Counted from the stretch's first letter, positions 13,835-26,252 are shown. The stretch is 32,176 bases of DNA from Pelargonium nanum (GCA_036897485.1 JAYMTF010000650.1:1-32176); one strand, 5' to 3'. Notes: generated by a model not told the origin, from the sequence alone. Made by a program: numbers and translations.

Positions 13835-16800
13835 TCATATCTGCCACCATTTCCGTCTTTCCATTGTCCTGACAAGCTCATTTGCCATGGATGCAAAGTC
13901 TTCAGCTCCGCTTTGTAGCTCTTCGGTGCGTTTGCTGATTTTCTGATACCAAGGAAACACCATAAGCTAGGTTAAAACTTAAAGTCACTCAAGAGACACC
14001 AAGGGACCAATCATTCTTCTCATTTTCGTTAAATCATGAAAGCTATCTGTTTAGTGATGTCATTTCGGGTGTCGGGTTCGAGTTGTAAATATTTAATCCT
14101 AGCCTGATTTGTACAGTTGTGGGTTGCTTGATCAGCGGACAAAAATGCGAGTCAGGTTCGGGTTCACATTGCCAGTTCTATCTCCAATCTCCAGAATTTT
14201 CTTTCTTTTGCTGTTTTGCAACAAAATAGCTTTCATTTCAGTTCCCGGTCTTTTGAAAATGCATTTTGGGGCTCTATTTGGAACTCGATCGGTAAAAGAA
14301 TATGAAGTCAGTGAGGAAATCTCTCTAGTTTTTGTAATCGAATGTATTTTCCCACTTGTTTTCAGCTCATCCTAAAGGTAAAACAAAACCGTAAAAATAC
14401 GGAATACTTCAAAATGCCTGTTGCAGCTTTACTTTCGACCCATCAAAGAAAATGAAGCCAGCTCTTGAGAAAATATCTACGGTTTTTGCCATCAAATGTA
14501 TCTTCCTACTCGTTTTTTTTGTTCAACCTAAATGTAGGGAAACACATAATATTATCCGAAGATTCTGATCCATGTTACGTGTTCTCGGTTTTTATCGTTC
14601 TTTTGTTTTGATTGGTTGATTTCCTTACTTGGTGGAGACAACCATTGAAGAACCAAATATATCGAAGAATATCTTACCTCCAACTTTTCTTGCCTCTCTA
14701 CGAGCTTATTCCTTGCATCCGCAGCCACAGATGATGCCTCCTACAGTCGATTACCATATCAGAGATAGGTCGATTCAAGAAGATATTAAACAGGAAAACA
14801 AAGAATTATCAAGCCAAAATCATCATGCAAAAAGAAGAAGAAAAAATTTACCCCCGCTTTCCGGTATTTAGCTATAATTTCTTCACGCGTTCTAAGTCTC
14901 GGTTTTGTATCATCAGTTCCACCTTCAAATAACTGGTCCCTTTCAGTTCCTTTTTCTGCAATGCATAAAAAATTTACCATTAATCTGTAGAATAAAAATA
15001 AACTAAATAAACACGACTGAGAATGTCGCTATACCATTCTTTTTATTTTTATCTTTATGGGTTGAAGTAGATGTAACAACTAAAGGCTCGTCTATTTCGA
15101 TATCATCTGCATCAAAAGAAAAGAAAACAATTAGTAAAGAATCAACACGCAATGCAAAGAGTTAGAGCAGGCAATTTGGACCTGAACCCGCGGGAACCTG
15201 AAACCTGACCCGCATTTTGTGGGTTCGGATCACATAGAATAGACCCGAGTTATTTTGGGTCGGGTCATGTTTGTGATTAAGAGAGTGTGGATTCAATCGG
15301 GCAACTTGCACTCAACCCGAACATTATCTGTGTAAAACCCACACCCTGATTGTCTGCTCTAGAAAGAATAGCAGTAAAATACACCTACCTATATCAAGCT
15401 CCACAACTTCGTCTTCATGAGTAAAATTTTGAGACGGGTCTGCAACTTCGTGACTCTTCGCAATAGTAGACCGATCTGAGGATGGCGTTTTCATAAATAT
15501 GCTCTCTAAATGTGTGAAATTGGATGCCGAAGTCGTGGAGAAGTCTACATTATGAGCTGCTTTCCCTCCTTTAAAACCTTTAACCACGCCACCAAGAATC
15601 CCAAGTGCAGCACTCTATAGAAATGCATGTAAGCTACGTAAGCAAAATAATATATTTCTTTCCAAATAATTTATTAAAAGGCCATATATATTTTAACCTG
15701 TTTTTTATTATGATTTAAAGGTGCGCTAAAAGCAGCATCTGCAGCAGCAGCAACAACCTTATCGTGGAGACAAGGCAAAGATTCTGGGATCCTACAAACA
15801 TCAATAAAGATTATATATATATATATTACTTATATACATAACTTCAGTATTTAAACTTTTTTTAGTCCCCGTAGAAGCCGAACGTATAATGGAGGATACC
15901 TGAAATCATTTTCACCAGCCAACAGAGAAATAAATGCCACTTCACTCCCGTTTACCTATAAGGTCCTCAATATCAGATGAATTTTATTGAACGAATAGAT
16001 GGATGCAAATTCTCTAAGAAAACTATTGAACTTCTATGAGAACGGCTAAATATATAGCCATAAAATTCTGAGAATGTTACCAGTGCAATCTGCCCGTTGT
16101 CAGAAGAAGTCATCGTCTTATCCATATTTGCCCTAAAATTCCACCTTAAGATTGACATTAAGGTGCTTTCTTTCACCAGTTCTAAATCCGGCAAAGATCT
16201 GCAACAAGACAGGTACATCATTTGACAATTAACAATGCCCCTAGCTGAATGTGTTAGCTTCTTTAGAAGGCGAAGGGAATGTCCATCCAAAATAATAGGA
16301 ACTGCAGAATGTTACTATTAACTAGGGGCTTCAAAATTGGGTCCGGACAGATTCTTTGGAGCCAAATGGACTGGGACCAGAGCGGACCAAACACGTTTTG
16401 TCTGGTTCTTCGTAAATTCTTTGGTCGGGACCAACTATTTTTTATTACTTCAGGTCCAATTTTCTTAAATACTTCTCATTCTACATTTTCTATTTTTTTT
16501 TTAAAAAATCTATTAGAAAATGTTGATATATATATTTTTTTTAAATATAACAATTCGGTCCGGGAACACCTATACCTCTAGTTTATTAAATGGGCTGACT
16601 CGGACTCATTTGTTAATTATTCTAATAAGGGAAAGGAACTAAAACTTTACCTGATTTCAATGGATCCAGTCTGATATAGCAACAGCAACCCACAATCTTT
16701 ATCGTCTTTCATAAAAGTTGTAGTCCAACAGCAAGGTTTTGCGAGTTTCACTTTGCGAATGGGTTTATCATCTCCCTATCGGAACCATGCCATCTTAGCT

Positions 16801-19800
16801 TGACACAGATGCAGAAGCGAAATAGTATTGGGAACAAAATTAAGGTAATAAACAAACCTCAAGCACTGATTTTGTAGAGTACAAGTGCAATGAATCTTCA
16901 CAACAAAGCAAAACAAGAGAATCCAACAACTCTTCCCCGATAACTGCAGTTTCTATTGAGTGATGTTCAGTCTCATGTGACTCGGTCGCATTCTCTGAAG
17001 AAGTATATTTGACAGGCTGCTCTGAAGTGTAAGGGTTTATCATGTTTACTATTCATAAATGCTACCAAAGGAATAATTTCATTGTTTCACAGATTAAAAC
17101 AATACTTGCCTATCAAATACATGGAAATCGCAACCGACTCCTTTTTCAAATGCAATGGCTGAGAGCTGATCATGTTACCAGTACTACCATCAATAACATT
17201 AACTTTTGCATCCTTGGTCAAGATGAAAACTATTTCCTCCATATGGTTGACCAAAGTTTTTGTTTCTGACTGCTTTGGGCTTTTTGCAGTGCTATGATTA
17301 CTTGAAAATTTCTTCCAGTCCATTGAAATAACAGGAGAGCTAGAGCTAGGTATACAGTCTTTAAAAAACAAAACCGACAATGAACTCATGTCAAGCACCG
17401 CAACCTGAGGCATTAAGTTCACAAATCCTTCTCAATGAATCTGAAGCCACTAACCAATGATGTAACTTATCACAAAAAACAAGTGGAAGATGTGATAGGA
17501 TAAGGAGGCAAATGATACTTACACGACCACATTCAAAACCAACAAGAAGTTTGGCTCCAGATTCTGCAAACCTTAGAGCTCGGACAGGGGAATTAAGAAG
17601 ACAAAATGCAGCTCTACAGTAAGGTCCTTTCTCTTGAGGCAAAATGTGAACTGAGAAATAAGTTGAACAAAGTTAACCTAGTGATAATAATGGTTCAAAT
17701 AATATGAACGGGTGAAGGAAACTATACTGTAAACCTATAAAGCATAAAAGAATGTGGACTGGTCTCCTCACTCTCATGGAGTTTTGATACAGTTATGATA
17801 ATCAATGAAAGTAAGCTAGGCTTATAAATGATGCAGCACAAGATTAAAAGTATTCTAACAAATACTAACATGCTATTCCTGTAATGTTAACTCGTGTACA
17901 TAATTTTACAATCTTTTTTTCTTTCACCTAGCAATATCCGCAAATGTTGGTTTAAAATTTGTACAATCTAAGCATCAACAATAAGTAAGTTAATTTTTAA
18001 CATCGAACTAGTATTTACAAACTCAAAACATGACAATTCAGGACTGACCCTTTCTTTTCCAGGACTTTAGGATTCAAACATACGGAGAAAACGAGGGTTA
18101 CCATCCTACTACTAGAGTTGGCAATTTAAGTTTAAGGTTGGGTTGTGAGTTGTACATATAAAATATACAGGTGAGTGCAGGTTTACCCGACCTGGCCTGA
18201 AAATTAATTGTGTCTATTGTATGCAACCTGAACCTGCAAAAAAGTGGGTCGGATTTTGGGTGCCTGCAGGTTCAGGTCCAAATTGCCAAGTCCACCTACT
18301 ACTACTTTTGCCCAAGCAAGCTTTACCGCAAAGTTGTGATGAGATTTAGGTCACGATTGTTGGTACAGCATCTCCCCTTCCCCAATCATCTCTCAACATT
18401 ATTAAAAAAAATCTAATTTAACAAGAATTTGATGCCAATACATTTTAATATTTGGCCATTCAGAAATTTTAATTTCCCTAGTCCAACCCATACCAAATTC
18501 TTATATGCAAAATTTACAATTTCTTATAACATGAAAAATAATGGTTGGGTTTAATTTTATAAAGATGGGAAGTTCACAGCCCATGCCAAAAGTATTTGCT
18601 CACAGATTTCCACCCTTAGGATGCAAAAGAAAGATGACTTTTTTAGGAAAACCAAGGAGATGTCTATATCTTTATGACTAAGATCTGCAAATCACCTTCA
18701 TGTTTGGTTTCTGAGATAAAGTGGAAGCTTGTCCCATCTGAACAACCTTTTAGGTTATAGACACGAACCTACACAAGACAAGAAAAAAGAAAATATAGCA
18801 CAAGAATACATACTGCCTAAAAAATGTATTTGGTAAAGAAACATTTCTAACCAGACCACATTCGTTGCCAACTGCTAAACTCAGAGTAGCAAAGCAGAAA
18901 TCCAAATTTGATACTGGAGCATTTGAACCGGCCACTTCAATACTGTGTACCTGCAATTGAGTTATTCTGCATTACAACTTTTTCTTTGTAACCCGTGTAA
19001 TTATGAGGGCACAAAAATATGAACTGTGCTGAAACTCTGACCTCGCTTTCTAGAACACAGATAGAAGATAAGGTTGGATATGTGGCATTCCACATCCTAA
19101 CAGATCCATCTTTATAACCTCCTATGTACACCCTCTCAATTCCATTATTTGCAGTAATAGACAACTCGCTGGGTACACCCCCAGTCAAAGGCCACTTTGT
19201 ACTTCCAGCTAGAGCCTCTGTTGAGCCATGTTTCATCACTGAGGTTATCTATGTAGGCCAAAAGAAAGATGAGGTGATGACATCAAAATGAGAAGGATGA
19301 TGATTTCGTAGAAGTCATGCAGAACTATACATGAGTAGCTGTTGCATGAAAGAAAATGAAGGAAAAACAATACCTCTGAGAAAGCATTGGATGAGTCTCT
19401 ACCAGTTGGTACACTAAGCTTTGCCACAGTCATTGGTGGATCAGCTGTAGGTACTACCGATGGAAATTCCATGGCAGAGACAGATGGTTTTCTTTCTTGC
19501 TGAGAAATTAAGGCAGAGAGGCTAGCCTCATCATAATAATGCAGTTGTCCGGGGCTTGTCAATACAAAAAGATCAGCTCTGAGGCTAACCCCTGTTGCCC
19601 CAGCCTTTGGTAATAAAATCATGTCAGCAAAGGATCCGGTAAGTGTAAGGTCCACACGTCCAACACATTTTAAAGCCTCCATCCCAGATGACCACTCAAG
19701 ACTTAGAATCTGTAAGAGCCAGATAGGGTATTGAGAGACATTTATGGTCAACTCTAAGAAAATCAATATAAAAGCACTACTTTCTGAATAACAATGATAA

Positions 19801-22139
19801 TAGCTAATAGCAAAATCAACATATCAGCAACTTCAAACAGTCAAACATGGAGCAAAACTGAATTTCCAGAGAAGAGATAAAATTGTTCAATATAAAGTAC
19901 AAAAAGGTTAAAACTTATAAAATTAAATTTCGTCATTAATTTTGCAATCTGAAGATAAGATTGCTTTCCAATTTGCATATCTTATTCTTTTTTAATCATG
20001 TTAAAATGTAATTGGAAACTCGCGCCTTTGAGAAATATAATATACATTTGGAGTTTTCATATCAATTTATTAAAAATGCATAAGCAATCCATCATATAGA
20101 TCCAGTATATATACTGGAACATCCATAATAAAAGGAATAAGACAGATTGTTCCACATTAAAATAAATGAATAACGTACTGTCAAGACTTCTTCAGATCCT
20201 ATTTCGTCACCGCCATAGATAAAAAGTTGACCATCACAGTTGTTACGAAATGTATTGGCTATGGTCCATTGCAGGACAATGACGGGGAGTCTCCTTTCAG
20301 CAGATGATAATCGTAGCTTAACAACATTGTTAGAAGACAATACAGCTTCTTGACCTTTAGTAGAGGCAGTACAAGATGTGTTCCACAACAAAATATCGCC
20401 ATCTATGTATCCCACAGCAAGAATGGACCCATCAGAAGATGCCCAACAAAGAGCGCTTATCTCTTTCTCTTCTAGATGCTCAGATGCATCGTCGTGAAGG
20501 TTGCCATCCCGTTCATTTGGAGAGTCAGCAACTACATCCTTCAAGTGAAGATCCTTGCCACCCCCAACATAAAGAATTCGAGATTCAGAAACATCCCAAA
20601 GAACAAGTAAGCCATTCGCATATGCAATCAATACTCTGCAAAATAACCATATTTAAATATAAAATATTTCTCATAGCTTTTATCCCTACGAAATCAAGGT
20701 AGAAGTATAGATTTACTATTACTGTTATAAATGCCATCATATACAAATACAATCAAGCTAAACAGGACCAAATACTAGAGTTTGCGTTCTGGGAATAGAG
20801 CAACTAACATGACTGATTAAATTTAGAAAGTAACATAAATAGGTGGTTCTGCATTGGAGGCAAAGCGATACTATCTTACCAGATTATCTTATCTCTCATA
20901 TTTTTTAGTTACTTTCGTTTTCTTTTTCCATAATTACTAAACCATTTTTCCTTTCAAATGCATCCTTAGAGATTGTGAGAGTAATGATCCAAACTAAGGA
21001 AGAAAAAACAAATATGCAAGATAGAAAGCACATTTAATGACAAATCTTTTCTAATTTGTCACAATTGATATCGAGCTCATTAAATAACAACATTGCATTC
21101 TGTATAGGTGAACAAATTGGCAATCTTAAAATTAATCAGTGAACTACATTTTTGGGTTTACGGTTTTGAATATCTTGCCTGTTGCCAGAAGAACAAGGTT
21201 GGGGAAGAACTCCGACAATGGGTTGGTAATTAGGAAATGAAAAACCAGCCGCTTCTGTGAATATAAGAAAACAGTGGCGTTAAACAGATATCTAAACAAA
21301 CTAGAACCACAAATACATTTACCATGAAGATTGAGTTAGCGCACAATATCACTGTTGCTATAATATTTCAATACAAAAACTTGGGAAATTTAAGATCACT
21401 AACTTTGTTTTTTGCAGTAAATATTTAGAAATAGAAAATACCAGATAGTTAGTTGTATGTTTTGACAGTGAATGCCACAACAGTAAGGAGCATGTATGCT
21501 TATCAAATACATATATATGTTGTATATACAATAATCAGAAGAAATATATATGACTTCTCGAAAGAATATGGTGTCCAGATTGACAAAATAGACATAATAC
21601 ATACCAACAAACTTCTAAACAGAGAGGTGTTTCTCTACCTTCCTAAAAAAATAGAGGTTTACGGATCCACCTATGGAAATAGGGGGTTCAGGAAAGGAAG
21701 GGCAACCATAGAATCCACTATCTCCATTTTACAATGAGTTATAAGCAATAGTGCAATGCAAGTGTATCATGACAATAGATATTAGAACAACACATCAACC
21801 ATTAGGCGAGGCAAAACAAAGAGTACGCCAAATCTTGATACATTAGTTTCTCACTACTGCAGGGTGATTCTTGAAGCGATTTCTCAGTTAGCTGTCTTTT
21901 ATTATTCTTTTCAATCAATTTATTTTGGATGGTTGATATTAGACTATATTATGGCTAGGATTCTTATTAAGATTTCCTTATCATCTATCTAAGGATTTTA
22001 TTAGTGACTATATTGAAACAGATAAAGAGATCAGTGCCTTAGCTGCTTTAAATCTTTATAACCCTTACAAATGGATAATATTAACTATTAACTAAAGGTA
22101 GAGTTGCATTATGGTAATTAATAATGAATTACCGAAAGC

Positions 22140-22170
<31 letters not shown>

Positions 22171-24486
22171 GTACAGACTTTTCAGATATACAATATGGCA
22201 TCTGTAGAAGTTTTTCCTCTTCAGCATCGTACTTCATCACAAACATCAAACCATACTCATCCCCAACATACCTGTTTTGTTAAGTAACATTGTTTATGCA
22301 GCTGACTAATTAGAAAAGTAATAAGTTTTGTTATTCGTGTCAATTCTCAGTAGCATACATGAAGTGGGAGCCGTTGATTACAGAGAAAGCAGTTATATTG
22401 GATTCCCACTGTACACAACAAACTAGACACCTGCTCTCCAAATTCCAAACCTGCCAAAGTTAAGAAGCATTCAGTACTGATGATAAAAATCACACTATTA
22501 TAATGCTAAAGGCCCCAAACCAATTGCTCAGCTACCATCAAGCATCACCCTCCTAGATTCCATATACTGAATGGTTCATGGAAACACAAATGATGAAAAT
22601 CAATAATTGAGCACCAATCAACATGATTTGATGGGCAGTGAGAGGATGCTTAGGGCAAACATAGACGCAAAAGCTCAAAGAGTTAATTATGAGAATTATA
22701 AGTCATGTATGACAACCAACAGAAACTGCGCATCTGTTGAAAAATTATTACCTGAAATTCATTGTCATTTGAAATGCCGACTAAAATCCCTTGGTTTTGT
22801 AGAAACTGCCAAAAAAACATCAACAGTTAATCCGCTGTTAAAAAAAACAGTAAGGAAATTTTGGGAGTTTGGGATGGTAAATGATTTACATGGAGGTTGC
22901 ATATCCACTCAAAATAATTAACCAAACTCCCATTGTAACAAGGACATTATTAACTTCAATTACAAAAAGTTACAGACAAAAACAAATTTCTTTTGACAGC
23001 ACAGAGGAACTAAGGTTATTAAATCTGACACTTCATACAGTAAATTAGGAACTTTTAAAGACCTGATTATGTATTAAATATTATAACAGCTAGGCATAAA
23101 TGTAAGATTAAAAGTATACAAACCTCTAAGTTTTTGTAAGGCAGTTGCTTCGGGGATACTAGAAGACCTTCAATACCATCTCCACCAATAACCTTAACTC
23201 TACCATCCCTGCAATAAACAGAAAATGGAAAAAATTCAACAGTAAAGGCGAGGTAAAACCATAAATTACCACCAGATGCAACACGATAAAATCGCCTGAT
23301 AGGTCATGATTGCTGAAAATTCATAACTACACGGAAACATGAATATTATCAGGGACAGGGCCCTCATTGAGATTGGGTGGCAATGGCAGTCCAAAAGTAA
23401 CAGAATAATTCTGGAGTATAGCGCTACTAATTTGTGGGGTTAAGGAATTAGTCTAAAGATTTATTAATGTGAACTAGAAGCCATTTTATTTAAAAGACTT
23501 TTGTTGTAAGAATATGTGGTAATTTCTTTATATATTCACGTATGAAACTTCGTACTTGCATCCTAAGTATACAAAACCTTGTCAAGACAAAAAAAAAAGT
23601 TTCTTTTGACTTCAACCACATAATTTCCATCTCAAATAATTTGATCATTACCCTTATCACAATAGCTGAAACAAATTGCCAAGGAATGTTGTGCAAGCAA
23701 TTGACATCCAATTCCAAGCTAAAAGCTAATTCTACAAACTAATGTAATACTTAAATCAAGTTTATCGTCGCCAAATTCTCAACTCACAGAGTTCCAATAG
23801 CCAAAAGGCGTTGAATGGGGTCAAAAGCAATAACCGATGCAGTAGATGGCACACCATAGTGGACAGCAATTCGCATATCCAAGTCTGTGGACTCTACATT
23901 ACCATGTCGCAGATGATTCTGTTCACAGATAAAATCAAAACGAAACTTTTACAAAAACGATCAAAAAAATATAATACCAACATATTAATCTTCAGTCGGA
24001 GAGTTCAAAATTCCATTTCATTCAAATTTCACCAGAAACAAAACCTAAAACATGATCTTTGACCACACTGACAGCTCGAATTCGAATTGAAGCTAAAGAA
24101 AACCAAAATGGCGACCAAATGTTAGAATAGCAACATATTATTTTTCAGCCTGCGAGTTCGTTCAATTTTCACTGAAAACAACACCTTAAGGCATATCACT
24201 AGCAAAATTGACAACTCCGAGTCCAAATTGAAGTTAAAGCAAACCAAATTGAAGTTAAAGCAACGTATCATTCTCCGTCTGGGAGTTCAAAATTCCATTT
24301 CGTTCAATTTTCACTGAAAACAAAACCCTAAAACCTGACCAACGACCAAATTGAAACCTCCAAGTTCGAATTGAAGCTAAGAGGAAACGAAAATGGCGAT
24401 CGGACAGTAAATTGACTGAAACAAATTTCGAAAAAGGAGCTCACATGAGGAAGATGAACGGCCTGCACGAGTCGCTTCGCGAACAT
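13835..24486 (-). CDS. Tomosyn/Lgl-type WD40 protein with C-terminal R-SNARE motif (24 exons)
   Basis: A homologue of yeast Sro7 and animal tomosyn, closest in memory to Arabidopsis At5g05570; it should bind syntaxins and tune vesicle fusion at the plasma membrane. Exons, minus strand: 24445-24486, 23788-23918, 23124-23208, 22752-22805, 22359-22450, 22168-22271, 21179-21254, 20179-20635, 19374-19709, 19042-19248, 18852-18950, 18696-18768, 17523-17650, 17110-17404, 16858-17021, 16651-16775, 16081-16198, 15900-15955, 15698-15791, 15389-15614, 15035-15106, 14852-14955, 14678-14740, 13835-13942. They sum to 1102 codons plus stop with every phase matched. Residues up to about 900 form WD40 blades (e.g. 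LIAYANGLLVLWDVSES near 196). An acidic, lysine-rich linker precedes the R-SNARE (about 1035-1095), whose zero-layer residue is Arg1062 in LVERQEKLE. The chain stops at KWWQI, with no membrane anchor. Introns 7 and 14 use GC donors. Confidence 0.94.
14055..14185. repeat. Decayed hAT-like MITE in tomosyn intron 23
   Basis: GTCGGGTTCGAG and GTCAGGTTCGGG motifs with a right end CATTGCCAGTTCTA match the MITE family annotated at 15163 and 18113. No left terminus or target-site duplication can be placed, so this is a fragment. Confidence 0.45.
15163..15361. mobile_element. hAT-like MITE in tomosyn intron 20
   Basis: A 199-bp element with inverted ends TAGAGCAGGCAATT and (complement of) GATTGTCTGCTCTA. 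The 8-bp flanks CAAAGAGT and GAAAGAAT match at six positions and are taken as a worn duplication. The interior is rich in GACCCG and GGGTCGGG. Its right edge is 28 bp from exon 20, so it sits very close to a splice donor. Confidence 0.65.
16310..16600. repeat. GGACC-rich dispersed repeat in tomosyn intron 16
   Basis: Repeated GGTCCGGAC, GGGACCAG, GCGGACCAAA and GGTCGGGACC motifs resemble the block at 6346-6510 in the kinase intron. The ends are not defined. It fills most of the intron between exons 16 and 17 and includes a long T-rich tract (16480-16550). Confidence 0.5.
18113..18294. mobile_element. hAT-like MITE in tomosyn intron 12
   Basis: A 182-bp element starts TAGAGTTGGCAATTTAA and ends with the imperfect complement AAATTGCCAAGTCCA. 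It is flanked by exact 8-bp repeats CCTACTAC at 18105-18112 and 18295-18302. The duplication length and ends indicate the hAT superfamily. There is no coding capacity. It is the best-preserved small copy in the window. Confidence 0.8.
22140..22161. repeat. A-run of 22 bases abutting a splice donor
   Basis: On the minus strand the donor ATG|GTAAGAT of tomosyn exon 6 is followed at once by about 22 T. The tract is intronic. U-rich sequence just inside an intron is known to favour plant splicing. The run is prone to length change. Confidence 0.8.
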
Positions 24487-24548
24487 GGCGAATCCAGAGA
24501 ATCAGCTGTGAGGTTTTTGAACTTTGGTTCAGAGATAGAGAGAGAGAG

Positions 24549-24556
24549 TATTTATA
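24549..24556 (-). promoter_or_regulatory. TATA box of the tomosyn gene
   Basis: TATAAATA on the minus strand, 63 bp upstream of the ATG at 24486, is followed by a CT-rich tract (about 24530-24548). Transcription would begin near 24520, giving a leader of only about 35 bases. Confidence 0.6.
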
Positions 24557-24797
24557 CTGTTTGTTCGTCGTCGAGCTCTGAACATTCCGATGCGAACACA
24601 GTACGGAGAGAGTCAATGGAAGAGCTACTACTTCAGACGTTGCTGGAGGTATAATCACGTGTTGCTTGCTTTCTGTGAAGACTGTGTAACCTCTAATTTT
24701 AGACCGTTGGATTGATGATAAAAAGTCATTTATTTCTGATGATACAGCTGTCTCTCGATTAGGGTCTAATACAAAATGATCTGAGCTACAAATAAAT

Positions 24798-24870
24798 GGG
24801 GATGTAGCTCAGATGGTAGAGCGCTCGCTTAGCATGCGAGAGGTACGGGGATCGATACCCCGCATCTCCA
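24798..24870 (+). tRNA. tRNA-Ala(AGC)
   Basis: A 73-base cloverleaf: acceptor stem GGGGATG pairing with CATCTCC (one G-T pair) and discriminator A. The D arm is GTAGCTCAGATGGTAGAGC (A box). The anticodon stem-loop CTCGCTTAGCATGCGAG has anticodon AGC. The T arm is CGGGGATCGATACCCCG (B box). It has no intron and no encoded CCA. A CAA motif (CTACAAATAAAT) lies just upstream, as in other plant tRNA genes. It sits in the shared upstream region of the tomosyn and ACX4 genes. Confidence 0.96.
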
Positions 24871-24878
24871 TTTGATGC

Positions 24879-24883
24879 TTTTT
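24879..24883 (+). terminator. RNA polymerase III terminator of tRNA-Ala
   Basis: A TTTTT run nine bases after the tRNA 3' end is the expected polymerase III stop. Confidence 0.7.
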
Positions 24884-24886
24884 GGC

Positions 24887-25119
24887 CCAAAATTCAGTGG
24901 GCTTGGGCTTTTTTGGGGTTAAAATTAGTGGGCTTGAGCCTAATCTAATAGGACCTAAATTGGCATGTGGGTCTATAAAATGTCAATTTTGCTAGCTTTT
25001 GTCCAAAATTCAGTGGGCTTGGACTTTTTTGGGGTTAAAATTAGTGAGCTTGGGCCTAATCTAATAGTAGGACCTAAATTGGCATGTGGGACTATAAATG
25101 TCAATTTTGCTAGTTTTGT
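24887..25119. repeat. 116-bp tandem repeat, two copies plus a stub
   Basis: The copies begin CCAAAATTCAGTGGGCTTGG at 24887 and 25003. Both contain TTTTTTGGGGTTAAAATTAG, GCCTAATCTAATAG, GGACCTAAATTGGCATGTGG and TGTCAATTTTGCTAG. A third copy starts at 25120 and decays after about ten bases. Identity between the two copies is high. Both carry TGGGCTT motifs. The array begins 16 bp past the tRNA-Ala gene. Confidence 0.88.
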
Positions 25120-25129
25120 CCAAAAATAA

Positions 25130-25700
25130 TTGTGAGCCCAATTTTGTCTTGATTTAAATTGGTAAAAGGTCTATATTGGTCTCTAGTTTTTAAACCGAAA
25201 TAGTTTCTAAACTTACATGATAATTCATGAATTATTTTGAATTAAAAGAAGTTCAACGTCTAAATTTTTAAATATAGACCCAAAATAGTCATTACTGTTA
25301 AAGATTATATCAAAGGTTCAGCGACCAAATTTAGTCAAAACACGAAAGTTTATGAAGTATTTTAGATTAAAAGGAATTCAGGGACTAAAATTATATTCTT
25401 TTATCATTTAAATTTTATAAAAGTTTTTTTTGAAGCATATAGAAGTTAAAGGATATCTTATATAGTGTTATGTATTTTCCCACGTGGTACTACACATAAC
25501 ACAATCCAATAGAAAAAACCGACCACTTGTTATGTACATTAAGTCAAGGCATTAATAGAAGTAAAGAAAATACTGGCTAAAATTTATGAAACAATAAATG
25601 CGATTTGGTCCACTTGTCCTCTTTGATGGATTTAAGTTTAATTCGAGAAGAATGCAGTTTAGAATTTAGACGTAAATTTCGTTATGACATGAACACAACA
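25130..25700. other. Spacer between tRNA-Ala repeat and ACX4 promoter region
   Basis: AT-rich noncoding sequence. I see no exon, RNA gene or transposon end. Confidence 0.55.
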
Positions 25701-25711
25701 CAAAATGAGCG

Positions 25712-26065
25712 CGTATAGCTCGCACATTTAGTAATCGCGGAGTATTTTTGTCGGACTTTTAAAACACGCACGACACATCTAACACGCATATTTTAGGTTA
25801 TATTAGTATAATGTGTTGGATTTGTCGTGCATAATTTGTTAGGTTGTGTTTGTGTCGACACGATCCATATATTCATATAGTCATCGTGTTATACGTGTCG
25901 TGATGTTCGAAACGTGTTGCGTTCAATTGATCAACATGATTACTAAGCGTGTTGTATTTGCGTTGAACCGTACATTCAATTTCCAACCCCGACACGAACA
26001 CGACATGTACGAACTGTGGAGCTACCTATACGACACGCACAAATTGTCGTATAGTCATCGAATGT
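25712..26065. repeat. GTGTCG/CGACAC-rich repeat upstream of ACX4
   Basis: The block holds many CGTGTCG, CACGACAC, GTGTTG and ACACGAACACGAC steps. It is related to the 395-bp element in ACX4 intron 1. Possible worn inverted ends are GTATAGCTCGCACATTT and (complement of) CACAAATTGTCGTATAG. It ends about 70 bp before the ACX4 TATA box, so it forms most of the near promoter. Confidence 0.5.
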
Positions 26066-26132
26066 AATATATTTCAAATATTTGTTCAAACCAACCTCAA
26101 ATTGCGTGCCCGCTAAAGCTCTCCTCTGCTGA

Positions 26133-26146
26133 TATATATTATAAAA
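26133..26146 (+). promoter_or_regulatory. TATA box and leader of ACX4
   Basis: TATATATTATAAAA lies about 107 bp before the ATG at 26253. A pyrimidine-rich leader follows (CATTTCTCTCTCAGC, 26180s) with an AAACCCTA telo-box near 26210. Transcription would start near 26170. Confidence 0.6.
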
Positions 26147-26252
26147 CCAGACATTTCCATCGTCACTCCCTCCATTTCTCTCTCAGCTCAGATCTCCGAA
26201 ACCCTAATTTCCTCCATTTTCAGTGTCTCATCTTCCTCTATCTACCATCAAA

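Noticed and set aside
14109..14375. 88-residue plus-strand frame
   Set aside because: It lies in a tomosyn intron across a MITE fragment and has no homologue that I recognise.
22607..22921. 104-residue plus-strand frame
   Set aside because: It lies over tomosyn intron 4 and exon 4 on the opposite strand and lacks any motif.
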